The position numbers and the translations under genes were made by a program. From NCBI RefSeq assembly GCF_036492835.1, contig NZ_AP025314.1, positions 3,824,010 through 3,888,009 of the forward strand: 64,000 nucleotides of DNA, in the 5' to 3' direction. Of this stretch, positions 52,631-62,052 are shown piece after piece. The notes under the pieces are model-generated. The model made no database searches. It was not told the origin of the DNA and saw only the letters and a list, made by a program, of their open reading frames with translations. Origin of the DNA: Fulvitalea axinellae. GTDB lineage: Bacteria; Bacteroidota; Bacteroidia; Cytophagales; Cyclobacteriaceae. Positions within the stretch are counted from its first letter, which is position 1. The number at the start of each line of letters is the position of its first letter.

Positions 52631-54121
52631 TTACTCCCTGATATTAAGAACCTTCTTCTTTCCCGTCTCCAAATCCACTTTCACGATTTGGTGCGCGTTC
52701 GTATTCGCAATCCACACGCTTCCCAAATCCACCAACACGCCATTGGGCTGGTCAAGTCCGTCAACCAAGGTTTTGACGTTCTTCGATTTCATATCTAAAA
52801 CCTTGATTTTGTTGTTATACGTATCGGCTACGTAAAGATTGCCCTCGTACGCAAAAATTCCGGTTACATGTTGTAATAACGCCTCTTTGAACGGCCCGTC
52901 TTTATCTCCGAATTCGAAAAGCCCCTTTCCAACAATCGTTTTCACCGTTTTGTTCGTCATATCCAATTCCCGGATAGCGCTGGCTTCGGTATCGGCTACA
53001 TAAAGGTTACCGTCAAGCCTTGTGATTCCACTAGGCTGATTAAACGCTGCGTCCTTAAATTTTCCGTTTATCAACGCCTCCCTGCCAGAGCCCGCAAAGC
53101 GAAAAAGTTTTTCTTCTTTCAAATCATACCTTAATATCTGATGATTACCGGCATTTGCCACGTAGATATTCGCCTGTGTAGCGAATAAGCCCCAAGGGCT
53201 GTTCGGCAATACGCTTACGCCCCATTTTTCATCCCCCCAATAATAACCCAACTGCCCGTTTCCGGCCACGGTAGTTACCGTTTTCTTTTTTAAATCGGCT
53301 ACCCGGATCAGGTTATTTCCCGTATCGGCGATATAAAGCAAGTCGCCCACTAAAGCCATTCCCTGCGGTTCGCTGAAACTCGCCTCGACAAAAGCCCCGT
53401 TATCCGAGTCCTGTTTCCCGTCCCCGATAACCTGCAGGATTTTTCCTTCGGGATCGATTTTCACAATACGATTATGGCCACTGTCCGAAATCCAGTAAGT
53501 CCCGTCACCTGCTGATATAATTTTTCCCGGAAACCTCAACACCGTTTTCTTTTCCGTTTCTAACTTAAAATGAAGAGGTTTCCGATCTATTTTATCCCCA
53601 TATTCCTTCAGCAACTCTTTAATGTACGGGTTCACTGCATGATAAACCCCCTCACCGGAGTACTTGCCAACCACATAACCGTCAGGGTCGATCAAAACCA
53701 CCGTCGGCCATGCGTTGACACCATATTTTTGCCAGATGTCAAACTTGGCGTCGTTCACTACCGGATGCTTTATCCCGAATTTCAGAATCGCGTTCCGAAT
53801 TTGGTTCGTTCCTTTTTCGGAAGTAAATTTTCCGGAATGCACACCAATAATCACCAATTCGTTGGGGTACATCTCTTCCAGTTTTCTCAAATCGGGTAAA
53901 ATATGATAACAGTTAACGCACCCGTAGGTCCAGAAATCGAGCAGGACAATCTTCCCCTTAAAGTCTTTGATATGCCAATCCCGATCCGTATTCAGCCATC
54001 CGTAAGGCGTATCGATATCCGGAGCCCGCTCCGATCTCGCTTCCAAATTCCCCGAACTTTGACCATTGCACCCAAAAGCCATACACACCAAAAACATCCA
54101 CAAAAAAAACGTTTGACGCAT
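52631..54121 (-). CDS. thioredoxin-like and NHL-repeat lipoprotein
   Basis: A 496-residue lipoprotein when started at the ATG at 54121 (M-R-Q-T-F-F-L-W-M-F; a neighbouring ATG at 54124 is equally possible). The signal ends A-F-G-C with Cys18. Residues about 35-165 form a thioredoxin-like domain with the C-V-N-C pair (C68, C71) in F-W-T-Y-G-C-V-N-C. From about 190 on there are NHL repeats (Y-I-A-D-T-G-N-N-L-I-R, Y-V-A-D-T-Y-N-N-K-I-K) forming a six-bladed propeller. The layout matches NHLRC2-like proteins, a fusion of unknown exact role with probable thiol redox activity at the cell envelope. The longer upstream frame overlaps the divergent nucleosidase-like gene and is not used. Confidence 0.87.
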   Translation of the reverse strand: MRQTFFLWMFLVCMAFGCNGQSSGNLEARSERAPDIDTPYGWLNTDRDWHIKDFKGKIVLLDFWTYGCVNCYHILPDLRKLEEMYPNELVIIGVHSGKFTSEKGTNQIRNAILKFGIKHPVVNDAKFDIWQKYGVNAWPTVVLIDPDGYVVGKYSGEGVYHAVNPYIKELLKEYGDKIDRKPLHFKLETEKKTVLRFPGKIISAGDGTYWISDSGHNRIVKIDPEGKILQVIGDGKQDSDNGAFVEASFSEPQGMALVGDLLYIADTGNNLIRVADLKKKTVTTVAGNGQLGYYWGDEKWGVSVLPNSPWGLFATQANIYVANAGNHQILRYDLKEEKLFRFAGSGREALINGKFKDAAFNQPSGITRLDGNLYVADTEASAIRELDMTNKTVKTIVGKGLFEFGDKDGPFKEALLQHVTGIFAYEGNLYVADTYNNKIKVLDMKSKNVKTLVDGLDQPNGVLVDLGSVWIANTNAHQIVKVDLETGKKKVLNIRE

Positions 54122-54257
54122 CATAATTACCGTATTGGTTCCGTTATCAGAACCCCGGCAGACTAAATCTGTTGCGCCGGGAAAGAAACCGCCTATAAAC
54201 GCGCTGGCCTTTTTCAGATACGCGGGAAGCGGTATCTTTACCGAAAAAAATACGCCG

Positions 54258-54983
54258 ATGCGAAAAATCACGATCATCATGGCCATGGAGGCCGAAGCCG
54301 CGCCCCTAATCGAGCGCTTGGGATTTTCGAAAGTGGAAACCGACGAACCTCAACTCCCTTTTCTGGCTTATGAAACCCAATTCGGGGAACTGGAACTTTC
54401 CTTGGTTATCAACGGAAAAGACAGACGCTTCGGAGTGGAGAGCGTGGGTACCCAACCCGCCACTTTGGCCACATTTTGGGCAATCAAGCGCTACAACCCG
54501 GAATTAATCCTAAACGCCGGAACATGTGGGGCTTTCATTTCCAAAGGCAGTGATATTGCGGACGTGTATATCAGTGAGAGTTTCCGTTTCCATGATCGCC
54601 GAATCTCTATTCCGGGCTACCAAGCTTACGGATATGGCGACTACCCTGCACACACATTCACCGAAATGGCGGAAGAACTGGGCCTAAAATACGCTACGGT
54701 ATCTACAGGCAACTCCCTGGACATGTGCGACACCGATATGGAAATCATAGACAGCTTGCCTGTGGCCGTAAAAGAAATGGAAGCCGCGGCCATCGCTTGG
54801 GTAGCCGAGCAATACGGAACACCACTGGTAGCCTTGAAATCCGTAACCGACTTGGTGGACGGAGGCAAATTGGCCCAAGAAGAATTTGTCGAGAATCTTG
54901 GGAAAGCGTCACGAGCCCTGACCGAAAAAACAGTTTCGTTCCTCGAAGCCTTGCAGAAGATAAACGCGGCTGAAACCGCTTAA
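54258..54983 (+). CDS. MTA/SAH nucleosidase-like protein (PNP/UDP family)
   Basis: A 241-residue protein started at the ATG at 54258 (M-R-K-I-T-I-I-M-A-M-E-A-E-A-A). Family features: I-L-N-A-G-T-C-G-A-F, V-K-E-M-E-A-A-A-I-A-W-V and K-S-V-T-D-L-V-D-G with the catalytic Asp. The family cleaves 5'-methylthioadenosine and S-adenosylhomocysteine, recycling by-products of SAM use; other nucleoside substrates are possible. Divergent from the thioredoxin-NHL gene. A TATCTTTA at 54233-54240 resembles a -7 element. Confidence 0.85.
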   Translation: MRKITIIMAMEAEAAPLIERLGFSKVETDEPQLPFLAYETQFGELELSLVINGKDRRFGVESVGTQPATLATFWAIKRYNPELILNAGTCGAFISKGSDIADVYISESFRFHDRRISIPGYQAYGYGDYPAHTFTEMAEELGLKYATVSTGNSLDMCDTDMEIIDSLPVAVKEMEAAAIAWVAEQYGTPLVALKSVTDLVDGGKLAQEEFVENLGKASRALTEKTVSFLEALQKINAAETA

Positions 54984-54997
54984 CCAAACGTACGCCA

Positions 54998-55034
54998 AAG
55001 GCCGGAAACATTTTTTTACCGGCCTTACTTTTTT
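54998..55034 (+). terminator. terminator of the nucleosidase-like gene
   Basis: Stem AAGGCCGG (54998-55005) with CCGGCCTT (55019-55026), followed by ACTTTTTTTC. Confidence 0.85.
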
Positions 55035-55144
55035 TCATATTCTCCTCATTTTTAAGCGAAATCGACAACCTAAACTCTTAATTCTTTCGTATAAAACACC
55101 AAAACCTCATATTTTCTTTTTTCATCATCACTATTCTTTTTGAA

Positions 55145-56401
55145 ATGATAGTACAGCCGAAAAAATTGGGTTTACTCCTGTTCGTGTCCATTTTCTTACA
55201 CCTTGGAGCAAGTGCCCAAAAACGGTCTTGGCTTTTCAAGAAAAAAGAAACTGTAGACATTCCTTTTGAATTGGTGAACAACCTTATGCTCGTTCCGCTA
55301 AAGATCAATAGCACCGATTCCCTCAGATTCATTCTGGACACAGGCGTTTCCACCACTATACTGACCAACGGCTCCGTAATCGACACCACGGAGCTAAACC
55401 GTACCCGGAGAATCACGCTACACGGTATGGGGGAAGATTTGTCCATCGAAGCGCTCATCACTTTCGGAAACAAGCTTGAGATCGAAAGCCTCAAAATGAC
55501 TCGCCAAGCCATCATTTGCCTAGATTCGAAATACATTAACCTAAGCGAAAAAATGGGCACAAAGGTCGACGGTATCATGAGTTTCAATCTTTTCAAAAAC
55601 CATTTGGTTTATATCGACTATACAAAAAAGATAATCCACCTGCATCCGCACAGTGCCATGAGGCGTCGTTTTTTCAGAAAAATGGATATGCTCCCCTTAA
55701 AAATCAGAAACGGGAAACCGTTTATGGAAGTCACCTGTACCTATTCCGACGGGCACGAACGAAGCGTTAACCTACTTGTGGATTCAGGCGCAAGCCATGC
55801 TCTTTGGCTCAAACCCGACGGACGGGAATCGGAACTCTCTTACGGACTCTCCGACACAGTGTTTCTCGGAACAGGACTTTCCGGTGCTGTGAACGGCTAC
55901 TACAGCAAACTCCCGAAAATAGCGATGAACTCATACAAGCTCCGGAACGTAAGCGTGGCTTTTCCCACAAAAGAATCGTATTCCGGGCATTACGAGCAAC
56001 TGAAAAGGGACGGCAGTCTGGGTTCCGAGATTTTGCGCCGGTACCACGTTTTATTTGATTACCGAGGCGAAAGAATGCTTTTCCGCCGTAACAAGCATTT
56101 TAGGGAACCGTTCCGAAGAAACCTTAGCGGATTGGAAATCATCGTTCCTTTTGTCGGGTTACCCATTTACGAAATCAGTCATATACGGCCGGACTCGCCG
56201 GCGTCACAAGCGGGCTTAAAAGTAGGCGACCAACTTCTGGAAATCAACCACAAAAACACACTTACCCTGGACCTTTCGGATATTCAGTCCATCCTTGAGC
56301 GCAGGGAAGGCCGATTCATCAAGCTTGTTTTACTCAGAAACGGAAAAAAAATCTACAGTGAGTTCAAACTTCAGGAGTTTGTGAAACAACGTCCCATGTA
56401 A
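55145..56401 (+). CDS. two-lobed retropepsin-like aspartic protease with PDZ domain
   Basis: A 418-residue exported protein (signal ending G-A-S-A-Q). Two retropepsin-like lobes are fused: the first with I-L-D-T-G-V-S-T-T (D65), the second with L-V-D-S-G-A-S-H-A (D213). Residues about 340-400 form a PDZ domain (S-P-A-S-Q-A-G-L-K-V-G-D-Q-L-L-E-I-N). Bacterial proteins of this build are annotated as aspartyl protease family; both Asp are present, so an active intramolecular pair is possible. It probably acts in the periplasm; substrate unknown. Confidence 0.87.
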   Translation: MIVQPKKLGLLLFVSIFLHLGASAQKRSWLFKKKETVDIPFELVNNLMLVPLKINSTDSLRFILDTGVSTTILTNGSVIDTTELNRTRRITLHGMGEDLSIEALITFGNKLEIESLKMTRQAIICLDSKYINLSEKMGTKVDGIMSFNLFKNHLVYIDYTKKIIHLHPHSAMRRRFFRKMDMLPLKIRNGKPFMEVTCTYSDGHERSVNLLVDSGASHALWLKPDGRESELSYGLSDTVFLGTGLSGAVNGYYSKLPKIAMNSYKLRNVSVAFPTKESYSGHYEQLKRDGSLGSEILRRYHVLFDYRGERMLFRRNKHFREPFRRNLSGLEIIVPFVGLPIYEISHIRPDSPASQAGLKVGDQLLEINHKNTLTLDLSDIQSILERREGRFIKLVLLRNGKKIYSEFKLQEFVKQRPM

Positions 56402-56515
56402 GAAATATCCCGAATCGGAAAGCAAAATGCCGTTTAAAGAATTCACCTGTTTTTAATCCAAACAAGTCGCTACTTTAGTGCTGTAATCGGGAAAAACCTG
56501 ACGCCTTCACACTTA

Positions 56516-56896
56516 ATGAGATTGATTATGAGACTGATTGGAAATATAATATGGCTGGTATTTGGCGGAATCCTCGTTTTTCTCGAATACTTGGCCAGCG
56601 GATTCGCCCTTTGCATTACCATCATCGGTATCCCGTTCGGCATCCAAGCTTTCAAACTCGCTTTTCTGGCGCTTTGGCCATTTGGAAGCACGGTCAGCGA
56701 AGCACCCCAATCCGCCGGTTGTCTCAATACGCTGATGAACATTATCTGGCTTTGCATCGGTGGCATCTGGATTGCGCTAACGCATATTATCTTCGGGATT
56801 CTGTTCTGCATCACCATTATCGGAATTCCTTTCGGAAAACAGCATTTCAAAATGGCCGGACTGGCACTGACCCCTTTCGGAAAAAGAATTGACTAA
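56516..56896 (+). CDS. YccF domain membrane protein
   Basis: A 126-residue inner-membrane protein with two YccF units, each containing I-T-I-I-G-I-P-F-G (about residues 38-46 and 100-108) around membrane segments. The family is widespread and of unknown role. Start at 56516; the ATG at 56528 (M-R-L-I-G-N-I-I-W) is an equally good start and gives the usual length. Confidence 0.88.
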   Translation: MRLIMRLIGNIIWLVFGGILVFLEYLASGFALCITIIGIPFGIQAFKLAFLALWPFGSTVSEAPQSAGCLNTLMNIIWLCIGGIWIALTHIIFGILFCITIIGIPFGKQHFKMAGLALTPFGKRID

Positions 56897-56927
56897 CGAA
56901 ATCTTGCTCATACCTATATTCAACCAA

Positions 56928-56961
56928 AAAAGGACCGTCGGGGCTATCCCGCGGTCCTTTT
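56928..56961. terminator. bidirectional terminator
   Basis: AAAAGGACCG (56928-56937) pairs with CGGTCCTTTT (56952-56961), with inner CGGG/CCCG. It lies between convergent genes and has A/T runs in the stem, so it can serve both. Confidence 0.8.
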
Positions 56962-56982
56962 GGTTATTTCAGACAGAAACGT

Positions 56983-58965
56983 TTATTCTTCCTCCATCTT
57001 AAGCAACAACTTTTCGCCTTCCACCAAAGTGTTTTCCTTTACGAAAACCTCTTCCACCACACCATCGCCGTGAGCCGAAATCGTATTCTCCATTTTCATC
57101 GAACTGAGAATCAGTAAACCATCGCCCGACTTCACTTTGTCTCCGGATTTGACCAAAACCTTGACCACTTCGCCCGGCATCGGAGAGAAATATTCGCCTT
57201 TCGATGCGCTGTCCTCATCAGGAAGCGGTAATCGATGCCTGCAATGCAAGCGTACGGTCTCGCCATCCGGCCAAGCCACAAACACGTCTTCTTTTACGCC
57301 CGAATGTAATCGGAAAGTTCTTCTAAATCCATCCACAGCCAATGTCAACTCACCGTCCTTCGAACCGATTAGCTCAATCTTAAAACCGGACTCACCGATT
57401 CGCATCTCGAATATTTCCCCGGCCAAATCGTAATTCACGTCTAGATCACGTTCGGCAAACCGAAACAACTCGGTTTTCGGACTATACGAATTATTTCGCC
57501 AACCGGCAGGAACAGACACGAACTTGGTCCTTTTGCTGTTTCTTTTTTTCCAGAAAAATAAAGTAGCCACGCAAGCGCTTATTTCCAATCGGTCGCTAGA
57601 CGGCTCCGTTCCTTTCGCCAACTCCGGCCTTTCGTCAAGAAACTTGGTATGAAGATCTCCGGAACGAAAATCCGGGTGATCGATCACCCTTCCCAAAAAG
57701 TCCTTGTTCGTAGGCGGACCGAAAAGGGCGGTGGAAGCCAATGCCTTCAACGCTTTCCTTATTGCGGATTCCCTATCGGCGCCGTAAGTTGTCATTTTGG
57801 CCAACATCGGATCATAGTAAACGCTGATTTCCGAACCGCTTCTGAAGCCCGTGTCCCAACGCACGTTTTCACCAACAAAAGGCTCAAACACTTCCAACAA
57901 ACCGGACTGAGGCAAATAACCCGAAGTCGGATCCTCAGCATAAAGCCGAAGTTCCAAAGCGTGCCCTTTTTGCTGAATATCTTTTTGCTCCAAAGGCAAT
58001 TTCTCGCCCTCGGCCACTTTTATCTGCCATTCGACCAAATCGGTTCCTGTAACGAATTCCGTCACCGGATGCTCCACCTGAAGGCGTGTATTTACTTCCA
58101 GGAAATAAAATCCGCCGGCGTCATCCACTATAAATTCCACCGTGCCGGCATTGGTATACGAAAGCGTTTCGGCCATGGCCAATGCCGCCGAACAGATTCC
58201 CTCTCTCAACTCCGGCCTATCGTCGAACATCGGCGAGGGGCTTTCCTCCACCACTTTCTGATAACGGCGCTGAATGGAACATTCGCGCTCGAAAAGATGA
58301 ACTCTGTTGCCGTGAGTGTCGCCAAAAACCTGGACCTCGATATGCCGAGACGAATCGAAATACTTTTCCAAAATCAGCGTATCGTTCGCAAAAGCGGCCA
58401 AAGCCTCTCGCTTAGCCGAATCGAAAGCCGATTCCAAATCTTCCGGTTTTCTTACGATCCGCATTCCTTTTCCGCCTCCGCCAGCCGTGGCTTTCAACAA
58501 TACGGGAAAACCGATCTTAACGGATTCTTCGACAAAACGCTCCAAAGACTGATCTTCGCCCTCATATCCTGGCACTACCGGCACTCCGCCTTTCTTTGCC
58601 AAAAGCTTCGCCTTTTTCTTGTCGCCCATTCCTTCGATCACGTCCGGTTCAGGACCGATAAAGATTAGTCCCTCCTTCCCGCAAGCGGTAGCGAAACCGG
58701 CGTTTTCCGAAAGAAAACCGTAACCAGGATGCACAGCGTCAGCGCCTGTAGATTTGGCGGCTTCGAGTATTTTTCCAGTATCAAGATACGTTTCCGCCGG
58801 GCTAAGGCCTCTCAGAGCCACCGCTTCGTCGGCTTCCTCCACAAACGGAGAACAGGCGTCCGCATCAGAATAAACGGCCACCGTGGCTATGCCAAGCCGA
58901 CGGCAAGTCCGTATAATCCGGGAGGCGATTTCCCCCCGGTTGGCTATCAAAATTTTCTTTATCAT
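56983..58965 (-). CDS. acyl-CoA carboxylase biotin subunit, probably 3-methylcrotonyl-CoA
   Basis: A 660-residue protein: biotin carboxylase (about 1-445; H-P-G-Y-G-F-L-S-E-N, G-G-G-G-K-G-M-R, E-V-N-T-R-L-Q-V-E-H-P-V-T-E), a linker/BT region and a C-terminal biotin carrier domain. The biotin Lys is K624 in S-S-M-K-M-E (the usual A before M is S here). With the carboxyltransferase at 60267 and an isovaleryl-type acyl-CoA dehydrogenase between them, the likely substrate is 3-methylcrotonyl-CoA in leucine breakdown; propionyl-CoA is less likely. Third gene of the operon, 21 bp after the dehydrogenase. Confidence 0.87.
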   Translation of the reverse strand: MIKKILIANRGEIASRIIRTCRRLGIATVAVYSDADACSPFVEEADEAVALRGLSPAETYLDTGKILEAAKSTGADAVHPGYGFLSENAGFATACGKEGLIFIGPEPDVIEGMGDKKKAKLLAKKGGVPVVPGYEGEDQSLERFVEESVKIGFPVLLKATAGGGGKGMRIVRKPEDLESAFDSAKREALAAFANDTLILEKYFDSSRHIEVQVFGDTHGNRVHLFERECSIQRRYQKVVEESPSPMFDDRPELREGICSAALAMAETLSYTNAGTVEFIVDDAGGFYFLEVNTRLQVEHPVTEFVTGTDLVEWQIKVAEGEKLPLEQKDIQQKGHALELRLYAEDPTSGYLPQSGLLEVFEPFVGENVRWDTGFRSGSEISVYYDPMLAKMTTYGADRESAIRKALKALASTALFGPPTNKDFLGRVIDHPDFRSGDLHTKFLDERPELAKGTEPSSDRLEISACVATLFFWKKRNSKRTKFVSVPAGWRNNSYSPKTELFRFAERDLDVNYDLAGEIFEMRIGESGFKIELIGSKDGELTLAVDGFRRTFRLHSGVKEDVFVAWPDGETVRLHCRHRLPLPDEDSASKGEYFSPMPGEVVKVLVKSGDKVKSGDGLLILSSMKMENTISAHGDGVVEEVFVKENTLVEGEKLLLKMEEE

Positions 58966-58986
58966 AAGCCCTTCTTGGTTAAAAAA

Positions 58987-60177
58987 CTAAGCGCTAAGAT
59001 TGACGCCTCCTCTGGAATTGATATAAAGTTTTTCGTGTACTACTCCGTCTATTTCAAACTTCCCGATTATTTCTCTCATGATTTCGGAACTGCCGGCTCC
59101 GATGGAAAACAACCGCACGTCGCGCCAGACACGCGCCAAGCCAAACTCCTCGATATACCCGACTCCGCCATGAAGCTGTATGGCGTCGTTGATGATTTCC
59201 ATCGCCGTTTCGGCCGTATATATTTTGGCTTTCGTAATCCGGTTTGTAGCCGCCGATCCGTTCTCGATAAATTCCCGGATAGCCGTTCCCGTTATGGCTT
59301 CGCAGGCTTCCAACTTTGTCGCCATATCCGCGATTTTGTGCCGAAGAGCCTGAAGGTCCGAAAGCCGTTTGCCGAAAGCTTCCCGCTCCTTGACGTAGCG
59401 CAAAGTCTTATCGTAAGCGAACCGGGCCGCGTATGACGCCATCACCGCCATCAACAGACGCTCTTCCTGTATATTATTCATCAGGTAATAAAAACCTTTG
59501 TGTTCTTCACCAAGCACATTCTCTTTCGGAACTTTCACATTATCAAAGAAAAGTTGGGAAGTATCCGAACTGTGCCAGCCCAACTTGTCGGTAATCGGAT
59601 TTTTGGTTATTCCCGACGAAGCCAAATCAACCAACAACAATGTCATGTCGTGTTTCGGCCCTGTACGAGTCACCAATACCACGAAATCGCCGATGGTTCC
59701 GTTGGTGATAAAAGTCTTGGAACCGTTTACCAAATAATGATCTCCTTTGTCCTCGGCTTTGGTTTTCAATCCCGCCACGTCGGAGCCGGCTCCGGGCTCG
59801 GTAATCGCCAAACCGGCTATTTTATCTCCCAAAAGAGCAGGCTTCAGGTAGTTTTGCTTTTGCTTTTCGGTGCCCAAAGCGTTAATCAAAGGCAAAGGCA
59901 AATACGTATGGGCGTAAAACGATCCGGTAAAACCTCCGAAATTGATGTAAGAAAGCTCTCCCATCACTATTACGGCCGACCAGAAATCCATCTCGCTGCC
60001 GCCGTATTCCGACGGATAATTCACGCCGATATAACCTTGGTCTCCCATCATTTTGAACAATTGCGCCGGGCAGGTTTTCTCTTTCTCCCAACGGTCGATG
60101 TTCGGGACCACTTCCTTGTTCAGAAAATCCCTCAGGGAATCTTGCAACATACGGTGTTCTTGGGTGTAAGGAATCAT
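58987..60177 (-). CDS. acyl-CoA dehydrogenase, isovaleryl-CoA type
   Basis: A 396-residue flavoprotein with the signatures I-T-E-P-G-A-G-S-D-V-A-G-L and Q-L-H-G-G-V-G-Y. The catalytic Glu of medium-chain enzymes (in Y-E-G-T-S) is replaced, S-I-G-A-G-S-S-E-I, while Glu is present before R-L-L (E239). That is the isovaleryl-CoA/long-chain dehydrogenase arrangement. It should oxidise isovaleryl-CoA to 3-methylcrotonyl-CoA, which the flanking carboxylase subunits then use. The motif comparison is firm; the exact substrate is inferred from context. Confidence 0.87.
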   Translation of the reverse strand: MIPYTQEHRMLQDSLRDFLNKEVVPNIDRWEKEKTCPAQLFKMMGDQGYIGVNYPSEYGGSEMDFWSAVIVMGELSYINFGGFTGSFYAHTYLPLPLINALGTEKQKQNYLKPALLGDKIAGLAITEPGAGSDVAGLKTKAEDKGDHYLVNGSKTFITNGTIGDFVVLVTRTGPKHDMTLLLVDLASSGITKNPITDKLGWHSSDTSQLFFDNVKVPKENVLGEEHKGFYYLMNNIQEERLLMAVMASYAARFAYDKTLRYVKEREAFGKRLSDLQALRHKIADMATKLEACEAITGTAIREFIENGSAATNRITKAKIYTAETAMEIINDAIQLHGGVGYIEEFGLARVWRDVRLFSIGAGSSEIMREIIGKFEIDGVVHEKLYINSRGGVNLSA

Positions 60178-60266
60178 GTTGTTTTGTTTTTAGGGTTTGT
60201 GGTTTGTGTGTCGAAAGGCGCTATTTGGGGTTGGCAACGCGCCGTTCCGATATTTATGTTGATTGT

Positions 60267-61868
60267 TTACATTCTGAACACGCCATAATCTTGGGCGCTT
60301 TCCACTCCGGAACGATAAATAAGTTCCAAACACATTCCCAGGTAAATCCGGGTGTCGGCGGGTTTGATTACGCCGTCGTCCCATAAGTGGGATGACGAAT
60401 GGAATGCCGTCGATTTGCGCTCGACATCGTCCATCATCGCCTGTTTCCTTTTCAAAGCGGCCTCTTCGTCAAACTCTTTGCCCGATTTCCGGGCCGCTTC
60501 TCTCTGGATGATTTCCATTACGCCGGTCAATTGCTCGCCGCCCATTACGGAGATTCTGGAATTCGGCCAGCTAAAGAGGAACCTTGGCTTGTACATTCGG
60601 CCATTCATAGCGTAATTTCCCGCTCCGTAAGAGGCTCCCATCATTATGGTTATGGCCGGAACTTCGCTATTCGAAACGGCGTTGATCAATTTGGCTCCGT
60701 GCTTGATTATTCCTTCGGTTTCGTATTTCTGACCGACCATAAAGCCCGTGATATTCTGCAAAAACACCAAAGGGAAACGGTTCTGGTTGCATAGCTGAAT
60801 AAACTGCGCTCCCTTATTCGCCGAATCGCTAAACAGAACTCCATTGTTCGCCAAAATCCCGACTTCCATTCCCATAATCCGGGCGAAAGCCGTAACCAAA
60901 GTTTTGCCGTATTCGGGTTTGAATTCCGAAAACTCCGAGCCGTCTACCAATCTGGCGATCACCTCACGGGCTTCGAAGGGCTTCTTAATGTCTGTCGGCA
61001 CAATGCCCGATAATTCGTTGATATCCAGCACGGGTTCTTTAGGCTCATGCTTTACAAACGAGGCGTCGTTTGGCACTTTCACAAATTCGATCACGTCACG
61101 GGCCATACCCAAAGCTTCCTCTTCGGTTCGGGCCAGATAGTCGGCCACGCCAGAAACCCGGCTGTGCATCTCGGCCCCGCCCAAACTTTCCTCGTCAGCC
61201 ACTTCGTTGGTAGCCATCTTCACCAATGGCGGTCCAGCCAGAAACACCTTGGCTTGGTCTTTTACGAAAATGGCGTAATCAGACATACCGGGAATATACG
61301 CTCCGCCTGCCGTACTGTTACCGAACACGACACTTATAGTGGGAATTCCTCTTTTGGAGCGTTTCGTAATCGAGCGGAAAAGCGTACCGCAAGCGTTAAA
61401 AATCTTCTCCTGATCAGGGAGGTTGACACCCGCAGATTCTACCAAATAAATCACCGGCAGTTTGTTCTCGTCTGCGATCTCCGCCAAGCGGATGTGCTTT
61501 TGCACCGTCGGGTAATCAATCGCTCCGCCTTTCAGCGTCCCGACGTTCGAAACCACCATGCAAATTTTGTCGCTAACCAACCCGACACCGGCTATCAGCG
61601 TACCGCCCGGACCAAAGCCCCCCTCTTGGTCAAGACCTGCCAAAGGCAATAGTTCCAAAAACGGCGAGTCTTGGTCCAGCAACAGTTCCAAACGCTCCGA
61701 CGCAAGCATACGCCCACGGGCTCTGGCGCGTTCCACGTACTTCTCCGCACCCTGAAACCGGCTGGATGAAAGCGCATCTTTCAGCCGGTCCAATAACTTT
61801 TCATTTTCGATACAGTTTTCCCTATATGCCGGGGAGTCCGGCAATATCCGTGATTGGTAGGTTCGCAT
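60267..61868 (-). CDS. acyl-CoA carboxylase carboxyltransferase subunit
   Basis: A 533-residue carboxyltransferase; start is the ATG at 61868 (M-R-T-Y-Q-S-R), 16 codons into the open frame. The N- and C-terminal crotonase-like halves are visible (G-G-A-Y-I-P-G-M-S-D-Y, F-L-Q-N-I-T-G-F-M-V-G, G-A-S-Y-G-A-G-N-Y-A-M). Length and context match methylcrotonyl-CoA carboxylase beta. It heads the three-gene leucine operon: carboxyltransferase, dehydrogenase, biotin subunit. Confidence 0.92.
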   Translation of the reverse strand: MRTYQSRILPDSPAYRENCIENEKLLDRLKDALSSSRFQGAEKYVERARARGRMLASERLELLLDQDSPFLELLPLAGLDQEGGFGPGGTLIAGVGLVSDKICMVVSNVGTLKGGAIDYPTVQKHIRLAEIADENKLPVIYLVESAGVNLPDQEKIFNACGTLFRSITKRSKRGIPTISVVFGNSTAGGAYIPGMSDYAIFVKDQAKVFLAGPPLVKMATNEVADEESLGGAEMHSRVSGVADYLARTEEEALGMARDVIEFVKVPNDASFVKHEPKEPVLDINELSGIVPTDIKKPFEAREVIARLVDGSEFSEFKPEYGKTLVTAFARIMGMEVGILANNGVLFSDSANKGAQFIQLCNQNRFPLVFLQNITGFMVGQKYETEGIIKHGAKLINAVSNSEVPAITIMMGASYGAGNYAMNGRMYKPRFLFSWPNSRISVMGGEQLTGVMEIIQREAARKSGKEFDEEAALKRKQAMMDDVERKSTAFHSSSHLWDDGVIKPADTRIYLGMCLELIYRSGVESAQDYGVFRM

Positions 61869-62052
61869 TAAAAATATGGGTTTTGTTTGTGTATGGAACT
61901 TACTTCTTTCAGGCAATTCTTAAGCCTAAAAGAAAAAATTCATTAGATAATATAAACATTTAGAATAACAAAACCAACAACACCTACAATCCACAAAAAC
62001 CCAAACCCCTTGACCGTAAGTAAAATGGCTCAAACTACCCCATAAAGGGATA

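Noticed and set aside
57649..58668. 339-codon plus-strand frame inside the biotin carboxylase gene
   Set aside because: Shadow frame; the minus-strand protein has all biotin carboxylase motifs.
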